A program made the translations under genes and the position numbers. Shown piece after piece: positions 34,720 through 44,096 of a stretch of DNA of 64,000 bases; within the stretch, counting starts at the first letter, position 1, and each line of letters starts with the position of its first letter. The notes below the pieces were generated by a model. That model worked only from the letters and a program-made list of their open reading frames with translations. It had not been told where the DNA came from and searched no databases. Where the stretch lies: positions 1 to 64,000 of the forward strand of contig JALHMX010000010.1 in assembly GCA_022843825.1 (NCBI GenBank). Direction: 5' to 3'. The stretch is from Pseudobdellovibrionaceae bacterium. Lineage in GTDB: Bacteria > Bdellovibrionota > Bdellovibrionia > Bdellovibrionales > Bdellovibrionaceae.

Positions 34720-35173
34720 TTATTTTCTTCACTTCACTTAAAATAAAATCGGCATGACCCTCTGCTTTGACTTTGCGGAACTCGCCGACCATAGTTAAGT
34801 TTTCGTCGAAAATAAATGTGGATCGCTCAATCCCCATAACTTTTTTACCGTACATATTTTTTTCTTTAATAACGTTGAAATACTTACATAGCTTTTCGTC
34901 TTCATCACTTAGAAGATCAAACTTAAACTTAAATTTATCACAAAACTTTTCATGAGATTTTACAGAGTCTCTAGACACGCCATAGACAGCACAGTTAAGT
35001 TTTTTAAACTTTGGTAATAATGCATTAAAGTCTATGCCCTCAGTAGTACATCCCGGAGTGTTATCTTTAGGGTAAAAGTACAATACAATTTTATGCCCTT
35101 TTAAATTTTTAAGATTAATTTTCTCGTTGTTTTGATTTGGCAATGTAAAGTTTGGCATCTTAGTTTTTAACAT
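34712..35173 (-). CDS. bcp: Thiol peroxidase, Bcp/PrxQ type
   Basis: A 153-aa peroxiredoxin that reduces hydroperoxides. The peroxidatic site is TPGCTTEG (Cys42). The resolving Cys that PrxQ members often have five residues later is missing, so this may be the 1-Cys form or use another Cys. AAGAAG before ATG 35173 sets the start; an in-frame start 28 codons upstream would run through the previous gene. Confidence 0.9.
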   Translation of the reverse strand: MLKTKMPNFTLPNQNNEKINLKNLKGHKIVLYFYPKDNTPGCTTEGIDFNALLPKFKKLNCAVYGVSRDSVKSHEKFCDKFKFKFDLLSDEDEKLCKYFNVIKEKNMYGKKVMGIERSTFIFDENLTMVGEFRKVKAEGHADFILSEVKKING

Positions 35174-35189
35174 TACTACTCTTCTTTCT

Positions 35190-36032
35190 TTAACGCCCCT
35201 GAGGCTGCTCCGTGTTTTCTGTACTTTTCGCTTTTTCCATCTCTTCAGCAAAGTCATCTTTTACATGCAGTTCAATCTCATTAAAATGAATTTTACCTTC
35301 TTCAGGGACAACTATATTAATTTTACTTCGCTCGGTAAAGTCTTTATATCGCCCACCAACAACTTCGATTTGCTTTTTTCCTGTGCGACTAAAGGAATAG
35401 CGACTTAGTCTAATCTCCTCCAATGACGTTCCCGCTCCAGAAGTTAATAATGTGTTCTCACAAGAAAACTCTTGAACTTTTTTATCCTCTACTTTGATTC
35501 TACAAGTCTTGTCCTTTTGGTTAAGCAATGCTGAATCACCTATTACACTGGACCACTGACTTTGGTAGAAGTGAATTAAGTAGTCATTAGATGAAGTTTT
35601 ATGAAGTAACGCTATACTCGACTTCTTCGCTTCACATGTGCGCAGAACCTCTACTTTTTTTTTCTCTTTAATGACTAGTTCTATTTTGTAACAATTGTAA
35701 AAAATCGACGTCGCCGGTGGTAAAGATTGAGGATCTACTTTAAGTTGTAACAACTGAGAAAGTATATATAATTGGCTAGGAATTTTTTGAGTATTTTTAA
35801 ACTGTGGATTAATAATTTTGAAGACTTCGAGCTCAACTTGACCTGTGAATTTAATAAAGTTTAAAAAATCTGAATCCAAAACTTGAGATTCTACTTTAAG
35901 TTTTTGCATCTGAGTACTTGCCTGTCTTTGGTCTGTATGCTCGGGATTAGCTTTTGGCGTGCATGCAGTCAGAAAATACAGCAGTAGTATCGGTTTCAGG
36001 TAATTGATACGAAGCGTGTTCATCATATTCAT
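35190..36032 (-). CDS. Lipoprotein of unknown function
   Basis: A 280-aa lipoprotein with lipobox FLTAC (Cys24) after a short membrane helix. The mature part is beta-rich and charged with four cysteines. It ends 17 bases before the peroxiredoxin start and may share its transcript. An alternative start lies three codons downstream (Met4). No family is recognised. Confidence 0.7.
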   Translation of the reverse strand: MNMMNTLRINYLKPILLLYFLTACTPKANPEHTDQRQASTQMQKLKVESQVLDSDFLNFIKFTGQVELEVFKIINPQFKNTQKIPSQLYILSQLLQLKVDPQSLPPATSIFYNCYKIELVIKEKKKVEVLRTCEAKKSSIALLHKTSSNDYLIHFYQSQWSSVIGDSALLNQKDKTCRIKVEDKKVQEFSCENTLLTSGAGTSLEEIRLSRYSFSRTGKKQIEVVGGRYKDFTERSKINIVVPEEGKIHFNEIELHVKDDFAEEMEKAKSTENTEQPQGR

Positions 36033-36112
36033 TTTATTATTACAATATTGTTAATTGCTTTTTACAACAAAAAGTGGACAATAAAGTAACTGATTTAACT
36101 AAAGGAAAATAC

Positions 36113-37771
36113 ATGAATAAGATATGGACAAAACTTTATCCTAAGCAAGTGCCCGTTGAGATCAACGTCGATGAATATTCTAATATTCTAGAAATCTTTA
36201 ATGAATCTGTGGGTAAATTCAAAAATACTACGGCTTTTATTAATTTTGGCTGCGCCATCACTTATGGAGAATTGGACGAGCTTTCCAGTCAATTTGCTGA
36301 TTATTTGCAAAATACCCTTAACTTGAAAAAAGGGGATCGGATTGCTATTCAATTACCGAATGTTTTGCAATTTCCTATAATTATTTTTGGAGCATTAAAA
36401 GCCGGTTTAGTGATCGTTAATACAAATCCACTTTACACCGCAAAAGAAATGAAGCATCAATTTAATGATTCAGGAACAACGACGATTGTTATATTAGCAC
36501 AATTTGCTTACTTGTTAGAAGAAATTCTTCCAGAAACTTCAATTAAAAATGTCATTGTTACTCAGGTGGGCGATCAATTACCGTTTATAAAAAAACATCT
36601 TATTAATTTTGTACTTAGAAAAGTTAAAAAGATGGTTCCTGCCTATAATCTAAAACATCACACCTGGTCCGATGTTATGACTGCGGGAAAAAATAAAAAA
36701 TTTACCACTCCTAGTTCTCAAAGCTCCGATACAGCCTTCTTGCAATACACTGGCGGTACTACTGGTGTCTCTAAAGGTGCGGTCTTAACGCATCGAAATA
36801 TTATCGCTAATTCACTTCAAATTTGTGCCTGGATGAAACCAAAATTAGTTGAAGGTAATGAGTTAGCCATTGCGCCACTTCCTTTGTATCACATATTTTC
36901 GTTAACCGTTTGCTGCCTTGGCTTTATGAAATACGGAGCCACTAGTGTTTTGATTACTAACCCAAGAGACATCCCTGCCTTTATTAAAATATTAAAAAGC
37001 ACAAAATTTACTGTCATGACTGGCGTAAACACTTTGTATAATGCGATTCTTAATGCTCCAAATATTAAAGACGTTGATTTTTCACATTTAAAAATATCAG
37101 TGGCCGGCGCTATGGCTTTACAAACCACAGTTAAAGAAAAGTGGCTTAAAGTTACAGGCACTCATGTCATTGAAGGTTATGGATTAACTGAAACCTCACC
37201 AGTGGCTTGTGTAAATCCTATTGATGGTACTGATCGTGCCGGAAGTATAGGGCTTCCAGTTCCTAATACTGATGTTAAGTTGGTCGACGAAGCAGGAAAT
37301 GATGTAACTGCCCCTGACACGCCAGGTGAGATTTGCATTAAAGGGCCTCAGGTTATGCAGGGATACTACAATAAGCCTGAAGAAACCGCTAAAACCATTA
37401 AAGATGGATGGTTATTAACCGGTGATATTGGAACTATGGATAAAGATGGATTTTTCAGAATTGTTGATCGCAAAAAAGATATGATTTTAGTTTCAGGTTT
37501 TAACGTATATCCAAATGAAGTAGAAGACGTTATTGCTAGCCATCCGAAAGTTAAAGAAGTGGCCGCGGTGGGAATGGCCAGCGAGCATTCGGGTGAAGTC
37601 GTTAAAGTATGTATCGTAAAGTCCGATGAAAGCTTAACCGAACAAGAGGTTATCGATTTTGCAAAAAAGTCTTTAACTAATTATAAAGTTCCTAAAAAAG
37701 TTGTCTTTATGCAGGAACTTCCTAAAACCAACGTTGGTAAAATTCTGCGCCGCGCTTTACGAGATATATAA
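36113..37771 (+). CDS. fadD: Long-chain fatty-acid-CoA ligase
   Basis: Activates fatty acids to acyl-CoA with ATP. The 552-aa AMP-forming enzyme has the P-loop-like YTGGTTGVSKGA, EGYGLTETSP, TGDIG, RKKDMILVSGFNVYPNEVE and the C-terminal catalytic lysine in PKTNVGKILRR. AAAGGA 6 bases before ATG 36113 sets the start. It is convergent with the next gene, with only 4 bases between. Confidence 0.93.
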   Translation: MNKIWTKLYPKQVPVEINVDEYSNILEIFNESVGKFKNTTAFINFGCAITYGELDELSSQFADYLQNTLNLKKGDRIAIQLPNVLQFPIIIFGALKAGLVIVNTNPLYTAKEMKHQFNDSGTTTIVILAQFAYLLEEILPETSIKNVIVTQVGDQLPFIKKHLINFVLRKVKKMVPAYNLKHHTWSDVMTAGKNKKFTTPSSQSSDTAFLQYTGGTTGVSKGAVLTHRNIIANSLQICAWMKPKLVEGNELAIAPLPLYHIFSLTVCCLGFMKYGATSVLITNPRDIPAFIKILKSTKFTVMTGVNTLYNAILNAPNIKDVDFSHLKISVAGAMALQTTVKEKWLKVTGTHVIEGYGLTETSPVACVNPIDGTDRAGSIGLPVPNTDVKLVDEAGNDVTAPDTPGEICIKGPQVMQGYYNKPEETAKTIKDGWLLTGDIGTMDKDGFFRIVDRKKDMILVSGFNVYPNEVEDVIASHPKVKEVAAVGMASEHSGEVVKVCIVKSDESLTEQEVIDFAKKSLTNYKVPKKVVFMQELPKTNVGKILRRALRDI

Positions 37772-37775
37772 AATA

Positions 37776-38345
37776 TCAATTATGCGTCCGGCCAGACGAG
37801 CTGTTCTTTTTTGCCGGAGCTCGTTTTGTAGTTGAAGCGGCTACGTTAGGTTGTTTTGTTAACGTCACTATACAGCGACAAAGTTGCTTCCCATTAGTAT
37901 TAATGTAGCTGCCACTGACTGAGGACACCTTTACCTTTTGAATGTTTAACTCATCACTTCCGGGCTTTGATTGATTGTCTAAACAACTACCACCTAAAGA
38001 ATTTACTACCGACCTAGCGGCAGCAGCATGTTTATCCTTACAAGCTACATCACACGACGCCGTGGTCGTGCCGCCTCCCCAATTAAAATAATCAGAAATA
38101 TGCGGAGCACAATCTCGTGGATCTATATTCCCGCAGTTTATAGCATACGAAGTTTCTATTTTTGTGGGTTTAGCGAGTTTGAAAAACTCAGTTTGAAATT
38201 TATTAAAACTTTGGCAGCTTGTTTTTTTTGATCCGTTATAACAGCTTTGTCCGCGCCCCGTAAAACCAAATTGCTGGCCACATTCGGGAATATTTTGTGC
38301 CTGTGCTGATATTGCGAAAAATAAAACTAATAACATCGAAAACAT
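37776..38345 (-). CDS. Exported Cys-rich protein of unknown function
   Basis: A 189-aa protein with a signal peptide (MFSMLLVLFFAISAQA) and about ten cysteines in the mature part, which would form disulfides in the periplasm. GGAGGGG lies just before ATG 38345. The C-terminus is basic and low in complexity (TKRAPAKKNSSSGR). It follows the HiPIP gene by 26 bases. No family is recognised. Confidence 0.7.
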   Translation of the reverse strand: MFSMLLVLFFAISAQAQNIPECGQQFGFTGRGQSCYNGSKKTSCQSFNKFQTEFFKLAKPTKIETSYAINCGNIDPRDCAPHISDYFNWGGGTTTASCDVACKDKHAAAARSVVNSLGGSCLDNQSKPGSDELNIQKVKVSSVSGSYINTNGKQLCRCIVTLTKQPNVAASTTKRAPAKKNSSSGRTHN

Positions 38346-38371
38346 AGACCCCTCCATATTTTATTAGCTAA

Positions 38372-38752
38372 CTATGGCATTTTTGCCCAAGAAGAACACC
38401 AACCGCTAGCGACAACTCCTTTATTTTGGAGTAACTGACAAGGCGCTGCTTTTTTTCCACTAACCGTTGCTTCCTTAGCTTTAGTGTAAAAAGCGCAACC
38501 ATCACATTTTTGGTTTTCAAATTTAATCCCATTTTTTTCAGTTTTTAAATTTTTATCTTTAATATCTGAGTGTTTTTCCACGTAGTTAAGCGCTTTGGCC
38601 ATAGGGTCACTGGGACTGATTAATGCTAAACCTGCAGTTGCAGCGGCTGGGGCAGCTCCACCGCGTCGGCGTTCGGCTAAGGCTATAGCTGGAATAACCG
38701 CCGCTAGGCCTGTGAATAAAAATGTTCTTTGAATAAAATCTCTACGATTCAT
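38372..38752 (-). CDS. High-potential iron-sulfur protein (HiPIP)
   Basis: A 126-aa periplasmic electron carrier with a 4Fe-4S cluster. The four ligands are Cys83 and Cys86 (CDGC), Cys105 (PCQLL) and Cys119 (SGWCSSW), with the family pattern including the GWCSSW end. The N-terminus has a Tat-type signal (NRRDFIQRTF), needed because HiPIPs are exported folded. AGGAGG precedes the ATG and lies partly in a long palindrome. No partner reductase is nearby. Confidence 0.88.
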   Translation of the reverse strand: MNRRDFIQRTFLFTGLAAVIPAIALAERRRGGAAPAAATAGLALISPSDPMAKALNYVEKHSDIKDKNLKTEKNGIKFENQKCDGCAFYTKAKEATVSGKKAAPCQLLQNKGVVASGWCSSWAKMP

Positions 38753-38760
38753 GATGTCCT

Positions 38761-38825
38761 CCTAAAAGTGCCAGGCTACTTTTTGGAACGCAACGCATTC
38801 CTAAAAGTAGCCTGGCACTTTTAGG
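38761..38825. repeat. REP-like palindrome H2
   Basis: Thirty-base arms (CCTAAAAGTGCCAGGCTACT...) pair with 28 of 30 matches around a 5-base loop. It sits between the HiPIP start and the RND pump stop, in the leader of the HiPIP gene; its outer bases overlap the HiPIP ribosome site. Confidence 0.9.
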
Positions 38826-38839
38826 GTACTCGTTATCAG

Positions 38840-41800
38840 TTAGTTTTCAACTAATTTTGATATAATTCTTTTAGACCACAATCGGAAGCTATCGATATAA
38901 CCATAAGCTGCAGGAACAACGACTAGCGTTAATAACGTAGACGAAATCACTCCTCCGATAATGGCAATACCCATAGATTGGCGTTGTGATCCCAGCGCGG
39001 TCATACCAATAGCAATGGGCAACATTCCTGCAATAAGTGCAAATGAAGTCATCAAGATCGGGCGAAGACGTGTTCGACAAGCTTGCATAATAGCTTGGTT
39101 CAGCGCCATTCCCTTGTCCAGCATTTGAACGGTATAGTCGACTAATAGAATAGAGTTTTTAGCCACGACGCCCATCAGTAGTATCAATCCAATAATAGAA
39201 AAAATATCGATGGTTTTTCCAAAAATCAAAAGTGCAATGAAAGCTCCTGAAATACCTAAAGGCAATGCTAGTAATATAGTAAATGGTGTCACAAAGCTTT
39301 CATAAAGAGACGCCAACACCAAGTAGATAAATAATATCCCAAAGGCTAATGCCATGCTCATGTTAATCATTAAATCTTTAAAGTCCTGGGCTTGTCCCTC
39401 AAATTTGTAAGTAATACCGATAGGTGGTTTCATTGTGGTCTTAAATAATTTTTCAATCTCAGCCGTCGCTGTGCCTAAATTTCCTTTTTGAGATAAATTG
39501 GCGGAGATTAATATAAATCGACCTTTGTTTTGACGATTGATTTGGGAATACCCTACTGTAGATTTTGCCTCCGCCACTTTAGAAAGCAGAATCATATTAT
39601 AGTTTGTGTTAGGAACATAGGTGGTATTAAATTCTTTTTTTAAGTCTGATTTATCATCGGCAAATTTAACACGGATATCATACTCAATTCCATTTTTTCT
39701 ATAAACTGCAGGAGTTGAACCTTCTATCCGATTTCTTAACTCTGCCCCAGCGGTCACCGTTGAAACACCTAAGGCTTCCGAGCGTTCACGATCAAAGACC
39801 ACTTGAAGCTCTTGCTTCCCAGAACGAAAATTTGTATCTACATCAATAAGATCGGGAATCTTAGCGATCTCTTTTTGTAAAGCTAATGTATAATTCGCTA
39901 AATCGTCTAAATTATCTCCTACAATATACAGTTCAAGTGGTTTTTGCCCACCGCCACTTATATCTACGTCGGTCACTGCTATAATGGCCTCATTAATAAA
40001 CGGCTGTATTGCCGTCCTTACCTTTGCTTTAACGTCCTCTGTATTTACTCCTCGGCGCTTTTTTGCCTCTACAAGTTTTACATAAAAACTAGAGCGATTT
40101 GATTCTAATGAATTGGATCCCACAGTCATGGCCACTAATTCTATTTCTTTGACGCTTTTTATTTCCGCTTCAATGCGTTTAGATAGGTTATGAGTAGCCT
40201 CTAAAGAACTATCCGATGGCAGCTCAACTGTGACAGTAAACTCACCGATATCGGCCCTAGGCAAAAACGTTGCAGGAATATATTTTGCCAAAAACACTGA
40301 AGTCATAAAAAATATCAACGCACCGATGAGAACTTTTCCTCGGGACTTTAAAGTCCAAGTAATCACTTTCTCGTAAAGATTTTCTAGTCCAACTTGAAAA
40401 CGATCAAAAGATTTTAAAATTTTGGATAAAAAATTCTGTTTAGGAACATGTCCCTCTTTATGCTTCGTCCCCAAATAAGCAGACAACATCGGCGCAACAG
40501 TAAAAGCATCAAAGGTGGATATTAGCATCGCAAATACCACCGTTAATCCAAACTGCTGAAAAAACTGTCCCACTATACCAGGCACAAAGGCGATCGGTCC
40601 AAAAACGGCGATAACTACTAAAGTCGTTGCAATAACAGCCATAGCCACTTCATTGGTTCCCTCTAAAGCGGCAGCTTTAGGGTCCTTTCCCATTTCCAAA
40701 TGACGAAAGATATTTTCTCGCACCACAATAGCATCATCAATTAATAAACCTACTGCTAACGATAAAGCGATCAACGTCATAATATTAATGGAAAAACCCA
40801 TCACATACATCAATACAAATCCACCGAGTAATGAGTTAGGTAAAGCTAGACCTGTGATAAACGTGGATTTCACAGAACCTAAAAAGAAGAAAACCACAAC
40901 GACACATAAAATAATACCGATAGTAATGGACTCGGTAACATCTAAAACATTTAATCTTATAGGCACAGAGGCATCACGGATTAATATGGCCTCTGCATCA
41001 ATTTTTTTTTCTGACAAAAATTTATTAACTACTTCAACTTGAGCTTTCAAGCGATCAGATACCGCTACGGTATTAGTTCCTGACTGCTTATAAACATCAA
41101 GAAACACTGCGTTTTCTCCATTAATAGAAGAAAAACGTTTAGCTTTTTCTAACCCTTCTCGGATGGTGGCTACTTCTGAAAGTCTAACCGGCCGATCAGA
41201 ACCTAAAAAATTAATTGAAACATTTTTTATTTGATCAATAGATCCAAATTCCCCGATCGTTCGATATAAAATTTCATTGGCTTCACCTTCAAACTTCCCG
41301 AGCGGTATATCCTTAGATGTGTCTTCTATACGCTTTGACACTTGCAATAATGAAATTTGACGATCTTGAAGTTTATCCTTGTCTACTTCAACCAGAATTT
41401 CCTTTTTTCGTCCGCCGACAATGCTTACTAAGCCCACGTCTTGAGTGCGCTCAAGGAGTGGTTTAATTTGCTCATTCGCCACATCGTAAAGTTCATCCGC
41501 AGGTAATTTAGAATTTAAAGCAAATGTAACTATAGGCTGATCCGCTGGGTCAAAGCGGCGAATAATTGGTTCTTCTATTTCTGCTGGCAATTTTCGTCGA
41601 ACATTTTGAATACGATTTCGTACTTGCTGCTCACCCTCTTTGATATCGTATCCCAACTTAAAACGTACAATAATAACTGCTAACGAGTCATAATTATTTG
41701 AAGTCACTGTTTCTAGACCTGGTAAACTTGAAACCTCATCTTCAATAATTTTAGACACTTGTCTTTCAATATCCAATGGAGAGGCGCCCGGATATACGAT

Positions 41801-41944
41801 TTGTGCAAAAACAATAGGAAACGTAACATCAGGAAACTGATCCACGGGCATTTTTTTCCAAGATACGATTCCCAAAACAATCATAGTAATAATTATGCAC
41901 GAAATAAAAATGGGACGCTTGATGGAAAGTGCTGCTAAATTCAT
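38840..41944 (-). CDS. RND efflux transporter (HAE1/AcrB-like)
   Basis: A 1034-aa proton-driven inner-membrane pump with the AcrB layout: TM1 (11-29), a large periplasmic porter domain, TM block, second porter and TM block. The proton relay Asp403-Asp404 (GLLIDDAIVVREN) is present, as are LYKQSG-like VYKQSGTNTVAVSD and the second-half repeats. It follows a tolC-like gene by 1 base in an operon that lacks a membrane-fusion protein. Substrate unknown. Confidence 0.92.
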   Translation of the reverse strand: MNLAALSIKRPIFISCIIITMIVLGIVSWKKMPVDQFPDVTFPIVFAQIVYPGASPLDIERQVSKIIEDEVSSLPGLETVTSNNYDSLAVIIVRFKLGYDIKEGEQQVRNRIQNVRRKLPAEIEEPIIRRFDPADQPIVTFALNSKLPADELYDVANEQIKPLLERTQDVGLVSIVGGRKKEILVEVDKDKLQDRQISLLQVSKRIEDTSKDIPLGKFEGEANEILYRTIGEFGSIDQIKNVSINFLGSDRPVRLSEVATIREGLEKAKRFSSINGENAVFLDVYKQSGTNTVAVSDRLKAQVEVVNKFLSEKKIDAEAILIRDASVPIRLNVLDVTESITIGIILCVVVVFFFLGSVKSTFITGLALPNSLLGGFVLMYVMGFSINIMTLIALSLAVGLLIDDAIVVRENIFRHLEMGKDPKAAALEGTNEVAMAVIATTLVVIAVFGPIAFVPGIVGQFFQQFGLTVVFAMLISTFDAFTVAPMLSAYLGTKHKEGHVPKQNFLSKILKSFDRFQVGLENLYEKVITWTLKSRGKVLIGALIFFMTSVFLAKYIPATFLPRADIGEFTVTVELPSDSSLEATHNLSKRIEAEIKSVKEIELVAMTVGSNSLESNRSSFYVKLVEAKKRRGVNTEDVKAKVRTAIQPFINEAIIAVTDVDISGGGQKPLELYIVGDNLDDLANYTLALQKEIAKIPDLIDVDTNFRSGKQELQVVFDRERSEALGVSTVTAGAELRNRIEGSTPAVYRKNGIEYDIRVKFADDKSDLKKEFNTTYVPNTNYNMILLSKVAEAKSTVGYSQINRQNKGRFILISANLSQKGNLGTATAEIEKLFKTTMKPPIGITYKFEGQAQDFKDLMINMSMALAFGILFIYLVLASLYESFVTPFTILLALPLGISGAFIALLIFGKTIDIFSIIGLILLMGVVAKNSILLVDYTVQMLDKGMALNQAIMQACRTRLRPILMTSFALIAGMLPIAIGMTALGSQRQSMGIAIIGGVISSTLLTLVVVPAAYGYIDSFRLWSKRIISKLVEN

Positions 41945-41945
41945 T

Positions 41946-43349
41946 TTATAGTCCTATTTCTGATGGCACAAATAATAAACTTGAGGCCTCGTATTTTCTT
42001 AATCCAATTTTGGCTCTAAGTAAGTTTGTTGCGGCTTCAGCTGAGTCCGTTTCTGCTTGAACGACTTGAGCGGTAACAGTTCTGCCCTTTGAAAAACGAT
42101 CGGCCTCTGCATCAGAGCGTCTTTTTTGCAAATCCGCTACTTGCTCTAAAATTTTTACTTGGCCCGCGCGAATATCATAAACTCGTAAAAACTCATTCCA
42201 CGCGATGAGTCCATCACGTTTATTTTTTTCGGCCTTAATTCTGGCCGCTTCGGCTTCTATCACTGCAGCCGAACGCAAACCTGAAGTGGATTTGTTGGAA
42301 ATAGTCCAAATAAAGTTTACACCGACAACGGATTGTGGATATTCCGGATACCCTACTTGTCGCCAGGCCTCGTTTCTGTCGACATCATACGAAGTGTAAT
42401 TATAAGTACCAAATACAGATAAGTCCGGACGAAGACTGTCCACGGTCTCATCCGCCACTAAAGATTTTGTTTTTGCTTCCAGTAGTGAAAGATAAGTTTC
42501 TATTTTCATGATATTTTTTTTACTTCGAAGCTCTTCTATATATGGCCGAGTGTCTTTCCAGTTCGAAAGCGCAACAGGAGTTTTATCTTGAGGCCCAAGC
42601 TCTAAGGCTTCTCGGAATCTAATTTCGACGTTTTTGTATTCGTTTTCAGCTAACAATAACTCCATCTCTCGAATTGACACGAGTGCTTTAGCATTTAAAT
42701 CGTCGGCTCTTTCCGATATCCCATTTTCAAAGCGCCGTGCTGTCCACCGCTGAACTTTTTTTGCTCGGTCCAAGTTAGATTTTTTTAAATTTAAATCTTC
42801 CTGAGCGGCCACATAATCCCAAAACACAGATTCTGCCTGTATGAGTAAACTTCGCCGTTGCAAATCAGCGCTTGTTATCTCTAGTTGCGCCACAGATTTT
42901 TGACGTTCTATACGAGTTCTTGTTCCTGCTCCGAAAAAATCTTTCCATAACGATTGGCTAATGGTGACCCCTAGTAACCCTGTTGAGTACTCTCCAAACA
43001 TCGGCGGGGCACCTTGATTATCAAAAGAAAAGTTTTGGGCATTCAATTGCACACTGGTCCCGGTAAAAAATCTTTTAGCCAGGCCCGCTTGATAGGTCTC
43101 ACTTCTGCGAATGGTGCCTAGTTGCGCAGGTAAAGATTCGTCTTTTCCTTTCGCATAGGTAAACGAAAATGTGGGTGCTAATTCAGTTTCGGCACCGTCA
43201 ACCTTACCCTCAAGAGCCTCTACACTGAGCTCACTAGATCTTAAGAGGGCATTTTTATTTTTATAGATACTCATGTACTCATCAATACTCATCGCTTGAG
43301 TATTCCAACTCGTAGCAAGTAAACACAGCACTGCAATATGTTTTCTCAC
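41946..43349 (-). CDS. TolC-family outer-membrane efflux protein
   Basis: A 467-aa protein with a signal peptide (about 1-19, ending NTQA) and two long repeats rich in coiled-coil helices, the TolC architecture. It provides the outer-membrane channel for the RND pump. Its start overlaps the tetR stop as ATGA, and the pump follows after 1 base. Confidence 0.88.
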   Translation of the reverse strand: MRKHIAVLCLLATSWNTQAMSIDEYMSIYKNKNALLRSSELSVEALEGKVDGAETELAPTFSFTYAKGKDESLPAQLGTIRRSETYQAGLAKRFFTGTSVQLNAQNFSFDNQGAPPMFGEYSTGLLGVTISQSLWKDFFGAGTRTRIERQKSVAQLEITSADLQRRSLLIQAESVFWDYVAAQEDLNLKKSNLDRAKKVQRWTARRFENGISERADDLNAKALVSIREMELLLAENEYKNVEIRFREALELGPQDKTPVALSNWKDTRPYIEELRSKKNIMKIETYLSLLEAKTKSLVADETVDSLRPDLSVFGTYNYTSYDVDRNEAWRQVGYPEYPQSVVGVNFIWTISNKSTSGLRSAAVIEAEAARIKAEKNKRDGLIAWNEFLRVYDIRAGQVKILEQVADLQKRRSDAEADRFSKGRTVTAQVVQAETDSAEAATNLLRAKIGLRKYEASSLLFVPSEIGL

Positions 43350-43990
43350 AGCAAAATTCCTTCCACATATATTCTTAACATTTGATTTTTTAATTCTTTA
43401 GGATCGCTGAGGACTTGATGACAATGGTCAAGAATTTTGGTTTTGCAAGCAGCTATTTCAAACAGTCCCCAAAGTCCTTCCGTCAGCATAATAAAATAAG
43501 CTGCGCCATTGATGTCATCGCGAATAATTTTTTGTTTTTGAGCTTGCTCAAAGAGAGTCAAAAAATTTTTAACTAAAGGGTAAATTATTTTTTCATAGAC
43601 ATCTCTAGATAAGGGCAATCCCTCTATTTTTTCACGCGCCAAAAGCACACTGATTTCAGGGTTTTCAATACGAGTTTTAATCATATGTTCGATAATTCGA
43701 CTCATCCGCTGCACAAATGAGTTCTTATCTAAAGGTGCTTTAGCAAAATCCCCTATAATTTGATCTGCATTTTTTTCGACGTTAAGAGCAAAATCAGTTA
43801 TAACCTGTTTATACAGGCCCTCTTTTCCACCAAAGTGATAGGAAATCATAGATATATTTACTTTAGATTCTTCGGCTATATCACGCGTGCTGGTTTTATC
43901 TTTACCTTGACGAGCAAAAAGTTTTGAAGCTGCTGCAATAAGACAGGTGCGCGCATTATTTTTCTTTGAATCATCTGTCTCAGAGGACAT
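43346..43990 (-). CDS. TetR-family regulator of the efflux operon
   Basis: A 214-aa TetR-type regulator with an N-terminal helix-turn-helix (STRDIAEESKVNISMISYHFGGKEGLY, residues about 37-63 spanning the motif) and a larger helical ligand domain. It heads the efflux operon. A 12-bp inverted repeat over the promoter (43998-44033) is the likely operator. Length and C-terminal domain are close to the CerR/YbiH type, by recall only. Confidence 0.88.
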   Translation of the reverse strand: MSSETDDSKKNNARTCLIAAASKLFARQGKDKTSTRDIAEESKVNISMISYHFGGKEGLYKQVITDFALNVEKNADQIIGDFAKAPLDKNSFVQRMSRIIEHMIKTRIENPEISVLLAREKIEGLPLSRDVYEKIIYPLVKNFLTLFEQAQKQKIIRDDINGAAYFIMLTEGLWGLFEIAACKTKILDHCHQVLSDPKELKNQMLRIYVEGILL

Positions 43991-43997
43991 AAAAAAA

Positions 43998-44033
43998 CCT
44001 TCTTAATATAAGTATGTCCACATATTAAGAAGG
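43998..44033 (-). promoter_or_regulatory. Palindromic operator / attenuator before tetR
   Basis: Perfect 12-bp arms CCTTCTTAATAT and ATATTAAGAAGG around a 12-base centre. The arm nearest the gene, read on the minus strand, supplies AAGAAGG, the ribosome site, then TTTTTTT and the ATG. It overlaps the -10 box. As RNA from upstream it forms a terminator hairpin with a T-tract. Confidence 0.75.
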
Positions 44034-44050
44034 CTTTTTGATATTGTCAA
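44022..44050 (-). promoter_or_regulatory. Promoter of the tetR-tolC-RND operon
   Basis: On the minus strand TTGACA (44045-44050) is 17 bases from TAATAT (44022-44027). A start about 7 bases on, near 44015, would lie inside the palindrome centre. Confidence 0.65.
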
Positions 44051-44096
44051 TCGATCGTTTGATTAATTAAACTAGATTTTTAAGTATCTGATTTAA

